Source: Jaltomata sinuosa
Lineage: Eukaryota > Streptophyta > Magnoliopsida > Solanales > Solanaceae
Length of the DNA: 64,000 nt
Reading direction: 5' to 3'
Assembly (NCBI GenBank): GCA_003996215.1
Contig: QJPP01001692.1
Coordinates: 147,723-211,722 of the forward strand
The position numbers and the translations under genes are program-made. Of the stretch, positions 23,250 through 34,159 are shown one piece after another (position 1 is the stretch's first letter; each line of letters opens with the position of its first letter). Under the pieces are notes generated by a model. The model was not told the DNA's origin. It ran no database searches and worked only from the letters and a program-made list of their open reading frames with translations.

Positions 23250-25070
23250 CTAAGAAATAAACTTACCTCTTGGTGTCCCAACATTACCTTTCCATTCAAG
23301 GACTGCCTCTTTTGGAAAATTGAAACTCACCCTCTTAGCTCGGCAATCTATCGTGGCATAACATGAAGCCAACCAATCCTTACCCATTATAACGTCAAAA
23401 TCTATCATATCTAGCTCAACAAGGTCATCTAATGTGTTACGGTCACAAACAGTTACTATGCAATTACGATAGACTTTTCTAGCTATAATAGACTCGCTAG
23501 TTGGTGTAAATACTTCGAATGGTTTAACCAATAATTCTGGCATTCCTTCAAACTTTCTAGCAATTAATGGAGTTACATATGATAGTGTAGAGCCTGGATC
23601 AATTAATGCATATACATTATATGAAAAGATGGACAATGTACCTGTAACCACATCAGGTGAAGCCTCCAAATTCTGTCGTTCCACTAGAGCATATGTACGA
23701 TTTTGAACTCCACTAGAACTAGCAGTTCCTCTACCACCTCTACCACGACCTGCAGGCACCTGTGGGCCCCTACCTAAAGAAGGCACCGATGATGATGATG
23801 CAACAACCGATCTAGTAGGTTGTGCCATGCTACCCATGCCCCTTTGAGGGCAATTTCTCATCATGTGTCCCGGTGTACCACACCAAAAACAAACATTTAT
23901 TCCAAGCCGACATATACCTGGATGATTTCTTCCACATTGTTTACAAGACTGTCTAGGAGGTCTTGGTTGGGTCGCACTTCCCTGTTCTTGGTACCGCGCT
24001 ACTTGTGAGCCTTGACTCTCACTCCTTTGCCCAAATTGATTAGCCCTAGACCTTTGAAACCGAGGTGGAGCGCTAGCTGTAGAGTAGGAAGATGATGGCC
24101 TAGGCAGTCTATTAGAAAACCGAGGCCTAAACTCACCTTGGGATGGCGTAAACTGGCCCATAGATCTGGCCTTCTTGGACTGCCCTCTTTCCGACTCTTG
24201 TGTCCTTCTCCTTTGCCTTTGATCCTCCATCTTTTGTGCAAAAGCTTGTATTCTTGCTATATCCATATCTTTGTTCAAAGCAGCAACAGTACAATCCCTA
24301 ACAAGATATGAATCCAATCTATCCACGTAACGATGAACTCTATCCTCCATAGTAGCTACTACATTAGGAGCATACCTGGCCAAAGAATTAAACTTGAGAC
24401 TATACTCTCTCCCACTCATATTCCCTTGGTGAAGATTTAAGAACTGAGTTGCACGGGCCTCCCGAATCTCCAATGGCAGATAATGGTCAAGGAATGCCTT
24501 TTTAAACTCTTTCCATTTAGCTGAAGGTGTATTTATACCCCTAGATTGTTTCCAAGCTTCGTACCACAATATAGCTACACCTTTTAATCTATATGTTGCC
24601 AACTCAACTGCTTCCTTTCCAGATACATGCATAATATCTAAGGTCCTTTGGATTTGATCAATAAAGTCTTGCGGATCTTCATTAGGATCTGACCCAGTGA
24701 ATGATGGAGGGTCCAAATTAAGAAAATCACGTATCCGCACACTAGCTTCCCTATTTGCACCACTAGTACCTGCAATTGGACCTGCTTGCCCTTGTCCTTG
24801 ACCAGCAAGTATACGAGTCAACAATTGGACTGCATTCTTTAAATCTTGGTCAGTAGCATTAACCGGTGGTTCTTGGGGTGCTGCTGCCCTCCTTAGCTCT
24901 TCTGGAGACGGAGGAGTGGAGGAAGTCCGTGATGAAGACACATGTTGAGCCTCACTTTGATTAGCTCGTCTAGGTGGTGATTTGCTGGTCCCTTCTCCAG
25001 TAGCCACATCTACTTGCTTACCAGTACTCTTACTTTTCTTAGTAACCAGCATTTTTGCTATAATGAACAC
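23250..25070 (-). CDS. gag: Gag-protease of element T (606 codons)
   Basis: The ATG at 25070 sits about 180 bases after the primer site. The basic Ser/Pro-rich N-terminus (residues 1-130) leads into the capsid core (about 110-290: FLNLDPPSFTGSDPNEDPQ, ILWYEAWKQ, LARYAPNVVA). An Arg/Gln/Ser-rich linker follows, then a CCHC zinc knuckle CFWCGTPGHMMRNC (394-407) and an RGRGGRG stretch. The aspartic protease starts near 470, with active site Asp-Pro-Gly (Asp 491, codon 23600-23598; DPGSTLSYV) and the tail FDVIMGKDWLA. This Asp-Pro-Gly form occurs in relatives of this lineage as I recall them. The frame is open throughout and ends at an in-frame TAG at 23250-23252 before the RT linker. It is the longest undamaged coding part of element T. 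Confidence 0.88.
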   Translation of the reverse strand: MFIIAKMLVTKKSKSTGKQVDVATGEGTSKSPPRRANQSEAQHVSSSRTSSTPPSPEELRRAAAPQEPPVNATDQDLKNAVQLLTRILAGQGQGQAGPIAGTSGANREASVRIRDFLNLDPPSFTGSDPNEDPQDFIDQIQRTLDIMHVSGKEAVELATYRLKGVAILWYEAWKQSRGINTPSAKWKEFKKAFLDHYLPLEIREARATQFLNLHQGNMSGREYSLKFNSLARYAPNVVATMEDRVHRYVDRLDSYLVRDCTVAALNKDMDIARIQAFAQKMEDQRQRRRTQESERGQSKKARSMGQFTPSQGEFRPRFSNRLPRPSSSYSTASAPPRFQRSRANQFGQRSESQGSQVARYQEQGSATQPRPPRQSCKQCGRNHPGICRLGINVCFWCGTPGHMMRNCPQRGMGSMAQPTRSVVASSSSVPSLGRGPQVPAGRGRGGRGTASSSGVQNRTYALVERQNLEASPDVVTGTLSIFSYNVYALIDPGSTLSYVTPLIARKFEGMPELLVKPFEVFTPTSESIIARKVYRNCIVTVCDRNTLDDLVELDMIDFDVIMGKDWLASCYATIDCRAKRVSFNFPKEAVLEWKGNVGTPRGKFIS

Positions 25071-25249
25071 AATTTAAAGGTTAGATACGATAAACCTATA
25101 ACATTGGCTCTATTGCACGATCTAAGAGATGAAGAAAAAGAGACAACTCCTAAATGTCCCGTAGCCTCCTGTTTATAGATGTGGTGCACAACACACCCAT
25201 AAGCAAGACTCTACATAGACACGGCTTTGTAGACTCCCTAGGATGACCT

Positions 25250-25260
25250 GCTCTGATACC
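25250..25260 (-). other. Primer binding site of element T
   Basis: The minus strand reads GGTATCAGAGC five bases from the 5' LTR end, complementary to the 3' end of a plant tRNA-Met. Confidence 0.8.
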
Positions 25261-25265
25261 TCTTT

Positions 25266-27835
25266 TGTCACGCCTCAAATTTCATTTACACTGACAGGCA
25301 CTCGATACCCTAAAGGCCCGAGAGAACCAACTTATAACCTGTGATTCATCATGCATATAACTATGACAATTAAGAAGCTTTGACAATAGATAAGCTTCCT
25401 GAATAACAAGACCAACATAGATAGGCCCAAAACTTATGTACACGATCTGGCCATTGAGGCCACAACTGTTAAGAGCAAAGACATAACTAAGTTTTACTTT
25501 AACATTGGTCTACAAAGCCTCTACAAGATAGACAAACTTAGTTTAGGTCGGGACAGGGCCCCGCCTTACCCTTAACTATACAATACCCAAAATATATACC
25601 AAAGACTCGGTAAAGCCCCGAATCAACCTGGAGCTCACCAACAGCAGCCGAGTGTCCTGTGCTCCTACTGGGGAGGTCTACTAGCCAGAGTACATGTGCC
25701 TGCGGCATGAAATGCAGCGTCCCCATGAGGGACGTCAGTACGAGAGAATGTACTGAATATGTAAGGCATAAAGTAAACCATATGTAAACAAGAGCTCAAA
25801 TAGAATCAGGTATCAGTGCATAAACATGTAAATAAGAACAGAAGATCACATTTGCTTACACTTGTGAAATCATGTATATTACGTTCTTTGGTTACTCTTC
25901 TTTGCTTTATGATCATTGTAAGACATGTAATACACGTGACCAACTGATCAGTGGTAGAAGAGGAGTCCCATGCTAGGAAATTTAACCCCTGGGATGCTGC
26001 CCTCATAAATATACAAATTGGGATCGACCCATGCTAGGCTTTCGCCCCTAGGCTGCCACTCATAAGTACACAAATAGGGATCGACCCATGCTAGGCTTTC
26101 ACCCCTGGGCTGCCACCCACACATATACAGATTACTTCATTTAGTTTCTTTAATCTTTGAGATTGTTACTTTGGTGGTTGTAACCTTTATTGAGCTCAAA
26201 ACTATGGACCAGTAGTATAAGACATGTGAACATGCACTTAAGGCAGTAACAATGATATAAGGAGTAAACGTAACATCAACGTACTGTTTAGGAGCTTATA
26301 TGATACAATGAACCTCATTTGGCTTAGAGAATAACTCACAAAGCTTGCTGTTGAAAGTACCTTTACTAGGAAACTCACTTCGTTGGTAACAACACAAATA
26401 TAAGAGTTCATGCCAAGGAATATGAAACTGAGAAACCTTACATACCTTGTTGTGTAACTCGGATATTACAACGAATTAAGCTTCCCCCTTTCAGATTATT
26501 TATCTACAATGAAATACGTGGCAAAACTAGTATTAGTAGCTAGTTAACTAATTTGGGCTACTTGATCCCACTAAATCAGTAACTAGGCAGTAAGCTCGTA
26601 ATTGATCAAACCAAGAGTGTTCCTTTCACCTCTTCTCCTCTAAACATATCTACATACTGTACGACCTTCTCATAAGGTCCCTTGAAACTCTTCCGACTTC
26701 ACAACATATACCAAACAACATACAAAGGTGTGCAGGCAGCAAGTTAACATAACACCCAATTAAGTGGTGTATTACCACACCCTCCTTCCATACTTCAATA
26801 CAACTTCACACACCCTTTTACAAGTTCAACCAAGCTGTCCCAAATATATACACATAAAACCGCTCCTAAAATAATCCCAAACATCCTTCAACATAATAAG
26901 AAAGTATTTTAACTCAAGGATTCCAATCACTACCCCATGGTTCTTGACACAAACACATACAAAATTCTCCATCAAACTTGCATATAAAAAGGGGTAAAAA
27001 TGGGCAGTAACTTTACCTTAAATTCTTTAAAATCTATCCTCCTAACTTGTACTTCTTCAAGATCTTGAACTCCCCTTCAACTTAGCTTGAAAAGAGGGAG
27101 AATACTTAAGAACCCTAATGGTATTTTATGGCTGCTATGTGAAGCTAAGAGAGAGAGAAAGAAAGAACTTCTAAAATCTATTTTTTTTTCAAGTTAAAAT
27201 GAGTGAAATGAGCTGGTCTTAACCTCTTTAAAGGGGGGCTGCTTTGGCCGACTTTCCTTGCTCATTTTGAGCCACAAAATGTCAAGAAGGTGATACACCT
27301 ACTTGGCCATTTTACATGGGCTTTGTTGGACTTAACCTTATTGGGCCTTGGCTGCCAATTCTTTCCCTTTCTTTCACTTCTTTGGGCCAGAATTTATTCA
27401 AGTGAGTGATGGGTGTACTTGGCCCTCTAAGCTAGTCAAAATAGTCTTAGTAGGTGATGCACCTACCTAGTTCTTTAGGCTGGTCAATAAGTCAAAGTAG
27501 GTGATGCACCTACTTGTCACCTACTAGCTTAGTTAAGTCAAGCAAGCAGCTCACTTATTTTATTCTATTTTCTAATTTCTAATCCCTTTTGCTTTTACTT
27601 AACACTTCACCCTAAATATTTACTCAAATACAACCTTACCATCTCGATTTTAAATACTTTTGTCGAGGTTAACTTGGCCGTTTACGTGCTGAACTGAATG
27701 GGGTATTATAGCACCTCCCAATACACATTAAACTATCACTGTTCATATAAGAAACTCGGTCCCTCACCTATACGACAAGGCTATATCAAGTGATATATGA
27801 ATAGGACTAGTATATGCAGAATACGGGATGTTACA
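25266..27835 (-). repeat. 5' LTR of element T
   Basis: 2570 bp. On the minus strand it starts TGTAACATCCCG at 27835 and ends GGCGTGACA at 25266. It carries the same 57-bp triple repeat (about 25968-26125) and GTAGGTGATGCACCTAC palindromes (about 27448-27515) as the 3' LTR. The 14-bp CCCCTTTAAAGGGG palindrome of the other LTR has one mismatch here (near 27222). Differences from the 3' LTR are concentrated in the first ~120 bases on the plus strand; hundreds of bases elsewhere are almost identical. Confidence 0.92.
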
Positions 27836-28568
27836 AGAATTCCTTCATAAGGATGTCATGTGTTTTGGTGATGCCAAAGTGTCCCATCATTCCACCACTA
27901 TGAGCTTCTTTGAGTAAGAGCTCCCTCCATAAACTCATAGGTACACACACTTTGCCATCCTTGAACAAATAACCATCAATCATTTCAAAACGTTCCACAC
28001 GCTTCCCTTGGACAAGTTCATCACAAACTTCCTTGAAGTCAGAGTCCTTAGATTAGAACTCTTTTAGGCTTTCAAATCCCAACATTCTTGAATCCAAGGT
28101 GTTAACCAATATGAACCTTCTAGACAAAGCATCAACAACCACGTTTTCTTTCCCATGCTTATAGTGGATCACATAAGGAGATGTTTCAATGAATTCCACC
28201 CACTTAGCATGATGCTTGTACAACTTTAATTGGCTCTTTAGATGCTTCAAGGACTCATGATCTATCCTTATCACAAACCTTTTATGCCATAGATAGTGTT
28301 GCCAATGAGCCAACACCCGCACAAGTGCATATAACTCCTTATCATATGTTGAGTAGTTCAATAAGGCCCTTTTTAGCTTTTCACTAAAGTAGGCCAAAGG
28401 TTTGCTTTCTTGCATCAACACTCCACCAATACCAACTACCGAAGCATCATACTCAATGTCAAAAAATTATCAAAGTGCAGGCAATTGTAGAAAGGAGAAG
28501 TGATCAACATAGACTTCAACTATGAACATCTCCCCAAATAAAGGGTGTATCCTTTTTGATCAATTTGG
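27836..28568 (-). pseudogene. RNase H and integrase zinc domain of element F
   Basis: Minus strand. RNase H codons at 28421-28053 read MLMQESKPLAYFSEKL, ELYALVRVLAHWQHYL, IRIDHESLKHL and DALSRR. The region from about 28050 to 27836 continues to the HHCC domain of integrase (EAHSGGMMGHFGITKTH, ending LMKEF at the insertion edge). It continues at 17527 with YWP...CLECKQA. Bases 28430-28568 hold a damaged RT/RH linker with indels. Confidence 0.8.
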
Positions 28569-29856
28569 TTAGAGGGGAAGCAATAGTGCTTTACCTTTCA
28601 CAAAGCGTTGATAGAAACTTGCCAACCCATGGAAACTCCTCACTTCAGTTGCATTAGTAGGAGTAGTCCAAGATTTAATAGACTCAACCTTTTCTTCATC
28701 CACCTCTACACCATTGGCAGTCACCACAAACCCCAAGAATACCACCTTCTCCACACAAAATGAACACTTTTTGAGATTTGAAAAGAGCCTTTCATATAGT
28801 AGAACATCAAATACTTGCCTCAATTGGACGACCATCATCAAATACTTGCCTCAATTGGTCAACATGTTCGTCAATCGTTCTACTATATACAAGTATGTAA
28901 TCAAAATAAATGACTACAAACTTATTGATGAAGGGCTTCAACACATTGTTTATCAACCTCATGAAAGTGCTAGGGGCATTAGTCAAGCCAAAAGGCATAA
29001 CTAGACACTCATACAAACTAAACTTGGTTTTGAAGGCCGTCTTCCATTCATCACCCAGGTTTATACGAATTTGGTGCTAGCCACTTCAAAGATCAATCTT
29101 TGAAAATACACTTTAGCCACAAAGCTCATCTAACATATCATCAAGTGTAGGAATAGGGTGTCTATACTTCATTATTTTATTGATGGCTCTAAAATTAATA
29201 CACATCCTCCAAGTGTCATCCTTTTTAGGAACAAAGGTAACTGATACGGCACAAGGACTAAGACTTTCTTTGACAAGTCCCTTTTCAAGGAGTTCATTAA
29301 TTTGCCTTTGTCGTTCCTTAGTCTTCTCCACATTGCTTCTATATGCCTGATGATTTAGAATTTGAGATCCGGGCACAAAATCAATTTGATGTTCAATACC
29401 CCTCAAGGGTGGCAATCCATCAGGCACCTCTTCGGGAAATAAACCCTCATATTCTTGCAAAAGAGATGAAAAAATACTAGGCAAAGCGCTAGTATATTGG
29501 TTAGCATGCAACAATAGATTTTTGTTGACAAGGCACTCTAGGAAGCATTCCTCATCAACACCTTTCAAACAATTGCTTGGCTTAGCTATCATGCACATCT
29601 TGTTCTTCTTTTTAGCCAAGCCATCTCCCTTTTCTTGCACACATATGAAGCTTTCACTAACATCCTCAACTGCTTTCATTTTATCCCAGAGCTCCTTGAT
29701 GATCTGATAATCTTCACTAACTTGGTAGGGAGTTAAGGGAAAAAGAGAGAACTCTCTACCTCCAAATACAAAGGAGTACTTGTTGGTTATCCCTTGATGT
29801 ACCACATCCCTATAAAATTGTCAAGGTCTTCCAAGCAATATATGGCGAGCAAGCAT
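28569..29856 (-). pseudogene. Protease end and reverse transcriptase of element F
   Basis: Minus strand. From 29856 the frame carries the protease end (RHILLGRP, FYRDVVHQG), LTPYQVSEDY, the linker with CLKGVDEE, then RT: LPPLRGIEHQIDFVPGS, RMCINFRAINKI (29113-29805), and after a stop the palm and thumb at 29016-28569 (MPFGLTNAPSTFMRLI, NGVEVDEEKVESI). The catalytic box reads YFDYILVYS: the second Asp of the expected FDD is Tyr (near 28895), so this RT could not polymerise even without the stops. The left half of the protease is missing because the LTR fragment of G starts at 29857. Confidence 0.85.
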
Positions 29857-30240
29857 ACCTATTTATAGTTATTACATCAAGGCCCAAAAGTGACCTTGGA
29901 AGACTTCAAAAATGGGCCCATCACGGGTATGGTGCGGCTGGAGGTGCATTTGAAGTGCTGAATGCACCAGCCATTGTGCTGGTCATATCTGAGGTACGGA
30001 GTTGGTGTGCGATTCACACCAGATGATATGTGCATCGCATATGCTTCGCACCACCGAGTAGATTCATTGGCAGTCTCTTTGCTCCACGCGATCATCCAAA
30101 TGTGGAATTGCTTCACTTGTAGTTCAATGAGGCTCTTCCAAGCTCCCTTTTATGCTCCAAGGGTGAGTGTAGCTTGGATCCTCTTGTCTAGACCTTGAAG
30201 TATAGGTCTAGCATGAATGTCGCTGGGTAATATTGTATCA
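29857..30240 (-). repeat. Truncated 3' LTR of element G (family X)
   Basis: On the minus strand it starts TGATACAATATTACCC at 30240 and matches LTR B (4328-5138) closely to about 29857, where it stops just beyond the TATA-like 'ctatttatag' (about 29859-29868). The R-U5 half is missing and the sequence passes directly into element F protease. A purine tract (minus strand TTTTTAAGAAGGGGAGGA) adjoins at 30241-30258, so it is G's 3' LTR. Confidence 0.75.
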
Positions 30241-30251
30241 TCCTCCCCTTC

Positions 30252-31541
30252 TTAAAAAGGATTCGTCCTCAAATCCAAACCTTGCAAAAATATAAGAAGG
30301 ACAAACAACCACAAATACCTCATGGTATGAGGGTTAGCACAAGAAATAGTAGGCCAAAGTGGCACATCCTTAAGGAACAACCAAACATTCCCCATTGTAA
30401 TGACAATGAAGTCAACATATGGAGTACAAGGGAATTGGTTACTCCACTCAACCAAAAGATAGTACCATCCAAAGGGTGGTATCATTAAAAGCTCACATAC
30501 CCATGAAGGGTCTCTGGGGTCAAATGGATATGAGACCCACTTATCTTTGTCACACAAACAAGAGTGTGACCCAATAACAAGCCTACCCCTCTCCAATGAA
30601 TCTTTAAGGTAAATATAGACATCATCGAATGCAAAGAGGTAGTAGAGAAAGGTGTATAGCATTCTAGTCTCATCTAAGGTGTTTCCACATGCAAGAATAC
30701 CATCAAGCCCATGAAATGTATCAAGCAAACCACAACAAGGTGGAACTCCTAAGGATGAAGTGATAACATTTGGACATACTTCACCTCCTCTTTTCACATG
30801 ATGCAAGTTCACATAAGATGTATAAATATCATCATATGCAAAAAGATAGTAAAGAAAGGTAACAAGATCACTAGTGTCAATCATGGTGTCCTCATATGCA
30901 AGTTTACAACTAGATACAAGGATCCTAACAAGCACATTCTCACATGTTTGGACACATGACATCAACTTGTGGTTCATCACACAAGTGTCACCTTTTATTT
31001 TCAAACAACTCCTCAAAGGGAGCGTATCTTTCAATAGAGTCATGCTATAAAGAATGATGTGGAATCCATAAGAACCCAATTCACTCCCAATCGAATGGTC
31101 TTCCCAAGAAGTTGGGGTCCTTCCATTTATGGCACTAGGCATACTCCCAAGAGTCTCATTTGATACTTCAAATTGTCCAACCCTATGAAGGTGACAAGAA
31201 GTCTTGAACATCCAAGGACTCTCCCAATAACAAGTAATAAATTTAACATCCACAAGTTGTGGCTCACACAACTTAAGCACGAGTGTGTCAAACAAGGATG
31301 CAAGTATATAGTTAACACCCAAAGTAGACAATGACATATTTGCCCTAGTTGTTATAAGTATGATATGACCCACTAGCAAGGGTTCATCAAATGCAAACAA
31401 GTAGTAGAGAAAGGATTGAAGATCACCAAACTCATTCCAAGTGTTCTCAATTATAAGTTCATACTTCAAACTTTGGTGGCTAACAACAAGTTCATCACTA
31501 TTTAGAACATAAGGAGGGAAGATAAGGTATTTCAAGTACAA
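30252..31541 (-). pseudogene. 429-codon chimeric ORF: integrase-like segment plus three FLYYLFA modules (element G)
   Basis: The frame is open from 31541 to a TAA at 30252 in the purine tract. FLYYLFAFDE is at residues 44-53, FLYYLFAYDD at 229-238 and FLYYLFAFDD at 298-307. Residues about 83-165 follow an integrase core (LFDTLVLKL for LFxxIVKLHG, TSCHLHRVGQFEVSNETLGSM for TSCHPQTDGQTEVVNRTLxxM, PTSWEDH). The acidic catalytic residues cannot be placed with confidence. The tail CANPHTMRYLWLFVLLIFLQG precedes the purine tract and matches tails of E and N2. No membrane or signal peptide is obvious, although the module is aromatic and hydrophobic. Function is unknown. The long open frame in an otherwise damaged element is notable, but it may be a 5'-truncated part of a longer ORF. 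Confidence 0.65.
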
Positions 31542-32490
31542 TTCACCTTCCTTTCTAAAACAAGCTCTCGAAGGGCATCAACACATTGAGTTATGCCACT
31601 AGAGAGATTGAAGGAACTATGAGTCACATTTTCCTTCAACAAGTAGTCCTTCCAAAAAGTTGGGTTCTCCCTATTCATGAGTCGTAGCATACTCCTAAGA
31701 GTCCATCCTAACATTTTTGACTTGTCTATCCACATGAGTGTGACAAAGAGTAGGAAATAAAAGTTGGGCTTCACGTATGCACCATGGAGTCTTTCCAAAG
31801 CAACATATAAAAGGGGATTTTGGGTTGCGGAGCTCACATAATTTAACCATAGCATCAACAAACCATGAAGAGGTTTGTGACACATTGACACTCTCAAGGT
31901 AGGCCATAAAGTCACACAATTTCAAGGATTGGCCTACCTTAGGGAAAATGTCATCATGACTCCAAGAGTCACTTAGAATAGGAGGGAATGCATACATACC
32001 TTGGGGGTTGAGGTGTCAAGTTGGCATCCTTGTGTACCAACCATGGCTCGCAAGGTGTGTCCATCTCAAGCATCATCTTGGACCAATAGGATTGATCCTT
32101 CCTTTTATTTCTCAAGTTGGAATCCATAGAGTCAGATTCCATTAGTCTTCCAATTCCTTCTTGGTGAGGTGATCCTTTAGGAACCTCATTGGAAAGTATT
32201 CCTTCATGAACCTGCAAAAGAGAAGAGTTGGTACTAGGAAAAATTCTAGTACTTTGGTTAGTGTGCAATACGAGATCCATGTTGATGAGTCCCACTGAGG
32301 AGTATTCCTCATCCATATCTTTCAAACATATGCTTGGCTCCACATTCACAAACAAGGCATCTTCTACATTAGCCAAGCTTTTTTCCTTATGTGTACGTAA
32401 CACTTCTTTCTCATGCTTCTCCATTTCTTCCCTTTGGTTTACTTCCCAAAGTTCTCATGATTTTATAGTCCTCACTCACTTGATGGGGTG
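31532..32490 (-). pseudogene. Linker and first integrase remnant of element G
   Basis: Minus frames at 32424-31969 carry SICLKDMDEEY, VLHTNQSTRIFPSTNSSLL and VHEGILSNEVP, the segment that precedes RT in autonomous copies. DQSYWSKMMLEM follows, which also occurs in element A at about 2480-2505. Frames at 31997-31532 follow an integrase core with SDSWSHDDI, VDAMVKL, LLFPTLCHTHVDRQVKNV, and (in a second frame) TLRSMLRLM. RT and RNase H are absent between them. Confidence 0.6.
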
Positions 32491-33258
32491 TCAAAGGTGC
32501 AAGACTGCGCTTTTATCCTCTAAATACAATTGAGTATTTTTTTTAGACCCTTTATGATATTGGACATCCTTATCAACTTGCCACGGTCTTCCAAGCAATA
32601 CATGATATGTTAGCATGGGCATCATCATAGGCATGACATCACATAGGACTTCATCTTGATAATTGCCAATGCTAAAATTTATGACTACTTGCTTGGTTAC
32701 CTCCACTTTACCACTCACTTTGAGCCATTGAAGTTCATATGGATTGGGGTTCCTTTGTGTAGGGAGCTTCATTTGGACAACCATCCCATTACTTACATAA
32801 TTAGCTTTACTCTTACTATCAACAACCAAGGAACATACCTTCCCTAAGATCTTACACCTAGTATGAAATAGGTTCACACTTCTGTCAAGTTCCTTTTTAG
32901 AAATGTCCTCCATGATTTTTCTTAAGGCACAAGAGAAGTTCAAGTCTTCCTCTAATTGCTCATCATCTCCTTTTGGAATTACTTTCCCATGCCTAATCTT
33001 AGGCTCACTATCATCACCCTTCACCTCATACTCTATCTCATTGCTAGTACTAGATTTATCACACATGGAAACAATTGGCCTCCAATAAGGATATTCACTT
33101 GTAATGTGCCCTCTACCTTGACATTTAGAACATTGACTGGTAGAAGGATGAGGGAAGTTAGGATTAACACAAATACCTCCTTTAGCTTGGTCTTTCCATC
33201 TTGCCTTATAGTGAGCTTGAGTAGCTTGACTACTATCTTTTGAATTTGGAAGACTCAC
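32491..33258 (-). pseudogene. Zinc knuckle and protease of element G
   Basis: An open minus frame of 255 codons. A CCHC-like knuckle reads CSKCQGRGHITSEY, with the last Cys replaced by Tyr. It is followed by the acidic linker (EYEVKGDDSEP) and the protease. The active-site triad is Asp-Ser-Lys where copy I has Asp-Ser-Gly, so catalysis is unlikely. The body continues SIGNYQDEVLCDVMPM and LLGRPWQVDKDVQYHKGS. The frame then shifts near 32530. Confidence 0.75.
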
Positions 33259-34090
33259 TTAGATGGTACTCAACCCTCTATCTTGGTCCTCACAATCTCT
33301 ATGACGATCATCATATCTAGTACCATATTGATCTCCATATCGATCATCATGTCGATCACCATATATATCACCATATAGATCACCATAATGATCATCATAT
33401 TAACCATCATATCTATCATCATAGTGATCAACTCGAGCTCCATACCCTTGCCATTGTGCACCTTGATTTTGACCATAGCCTTTGGGTTGAACTCTACCTC
33501 TTGGTGCACCATAACCATGTTGACCAACATATTGAGGTCCATCCTAATACCTATTAGCATGTGTCTCATCATATCTCTCTTTGTAGAGAGGATTTTGGAA
33601 TTGGTTATCTTGGTAAGGCTCTTGGTTTGGGTAATGTGGTACATGCAAAGAAGCATGTGATGCATTTCTTGGTGGAGTTCGGGTTTGAGTTGCTACAAAG
33701 GAAGGTTTCCCTTGTAGGAGGTGATTTAGTTAGCAATTTGGGTAAGGAGGGGTTTGTCTAACATTGCTCGAGAAGTTAGACAATTGGAAATGGGGATATT
33801 AGATATATGGAGTGGGATTTTGAGTGGCTTGGGGGTAGCATGACTCACGTGCTTTCCCCTGAGTGATCATCATCAAGGAATTCAGATTCTTATTTGCTCT
33901 CCATCCATAGGTGAAATGAGGTGCACCTTTTAGGCTTTCAACCTTGCCATAAGCCATCCTATCTATTATCATGAACATCCATCCTCCCATTCATCTTCGT
34001 CAATTGCCTTTGCTGAATCGGCATAGGACTCCACATGATTCATTGAACCTTCCCATTTAGCCTATGTTCAATGGACTTATATATTTGTGC
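33259..34090 (-). pseudogene. gag: Gag N-terminal region of element G, with expanded Tyr-Gly-Asp repeats
   Basis: The minus strand carries the coiled-coil segment and SLKGAPHFTYG at 33990-33799, then proline/Asn/Gln-rich sequence, then a low-complexity stretch at about 33280-33430. There the codons repeat (H/R/L/I)YGD and (R/H)YDD many times, longer than in gag A, D or I. The capsid core is absent: sequence passes from QDRGLST directly to KGSSQATQ near 33258, skipping about 200 codons found in the other copies. Numerous stops. Confidence 0.65.
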
Positions 34091-34159
34091 CTGCAAAATG
34101 AACAAACAATGTTAGTAGTAAAGTTCATCACGCCTCTCGTATGTAGATGCTCACCTTAC
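34091..34159 (-). other. Predicted leader intron of element G
   Basis: Minus strand AAG|GTAAGG (34159), CTACTAAC branch-point match, TTTTGCAG|GCAC (34091). 69 nt, in the same place as in the other family-X copies. Confidence 0.55.

Larger units (their letters stand above)
17528..27835 (-). mobile_element. Complete Tekay/Del-type Ty3/gypsy chromovirus (element T)
   Basis: Two LTRs of about 2.57 kb (17528-20092 and 25266-27835) bracket gag-protease, RT-RNase H, integrase and a chromodomain-like tail on the minus strand. The element is flanked by AGAAT on both sides (17523-17527 and 27836-27840), a 5-bp target duplication. Primer site at 25250-25260, purine tract at 20093-20105. Removing it rejoins element F's integrase zinc domain. 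The two LTRs agree over long stretches with scattered differences, so the insertion is younger than its host. A nonsense codon between protease and RT and frameshifts in integrase make it non-autonomous now. The domain order (RT, RH, INT, chromodomain) and the wording of the RT are those of the plant Tekay clade. Confidence 0.93.

Noticed and set aside
17800..26006. Short frames repeated identically near 17800-17988/25538-25726 and 18068-18268/25806-26006
   Set aside because: They lie inside the two LTRs of element T and repeat only because the LTRs repeat. They have no start context and no homology to a product.
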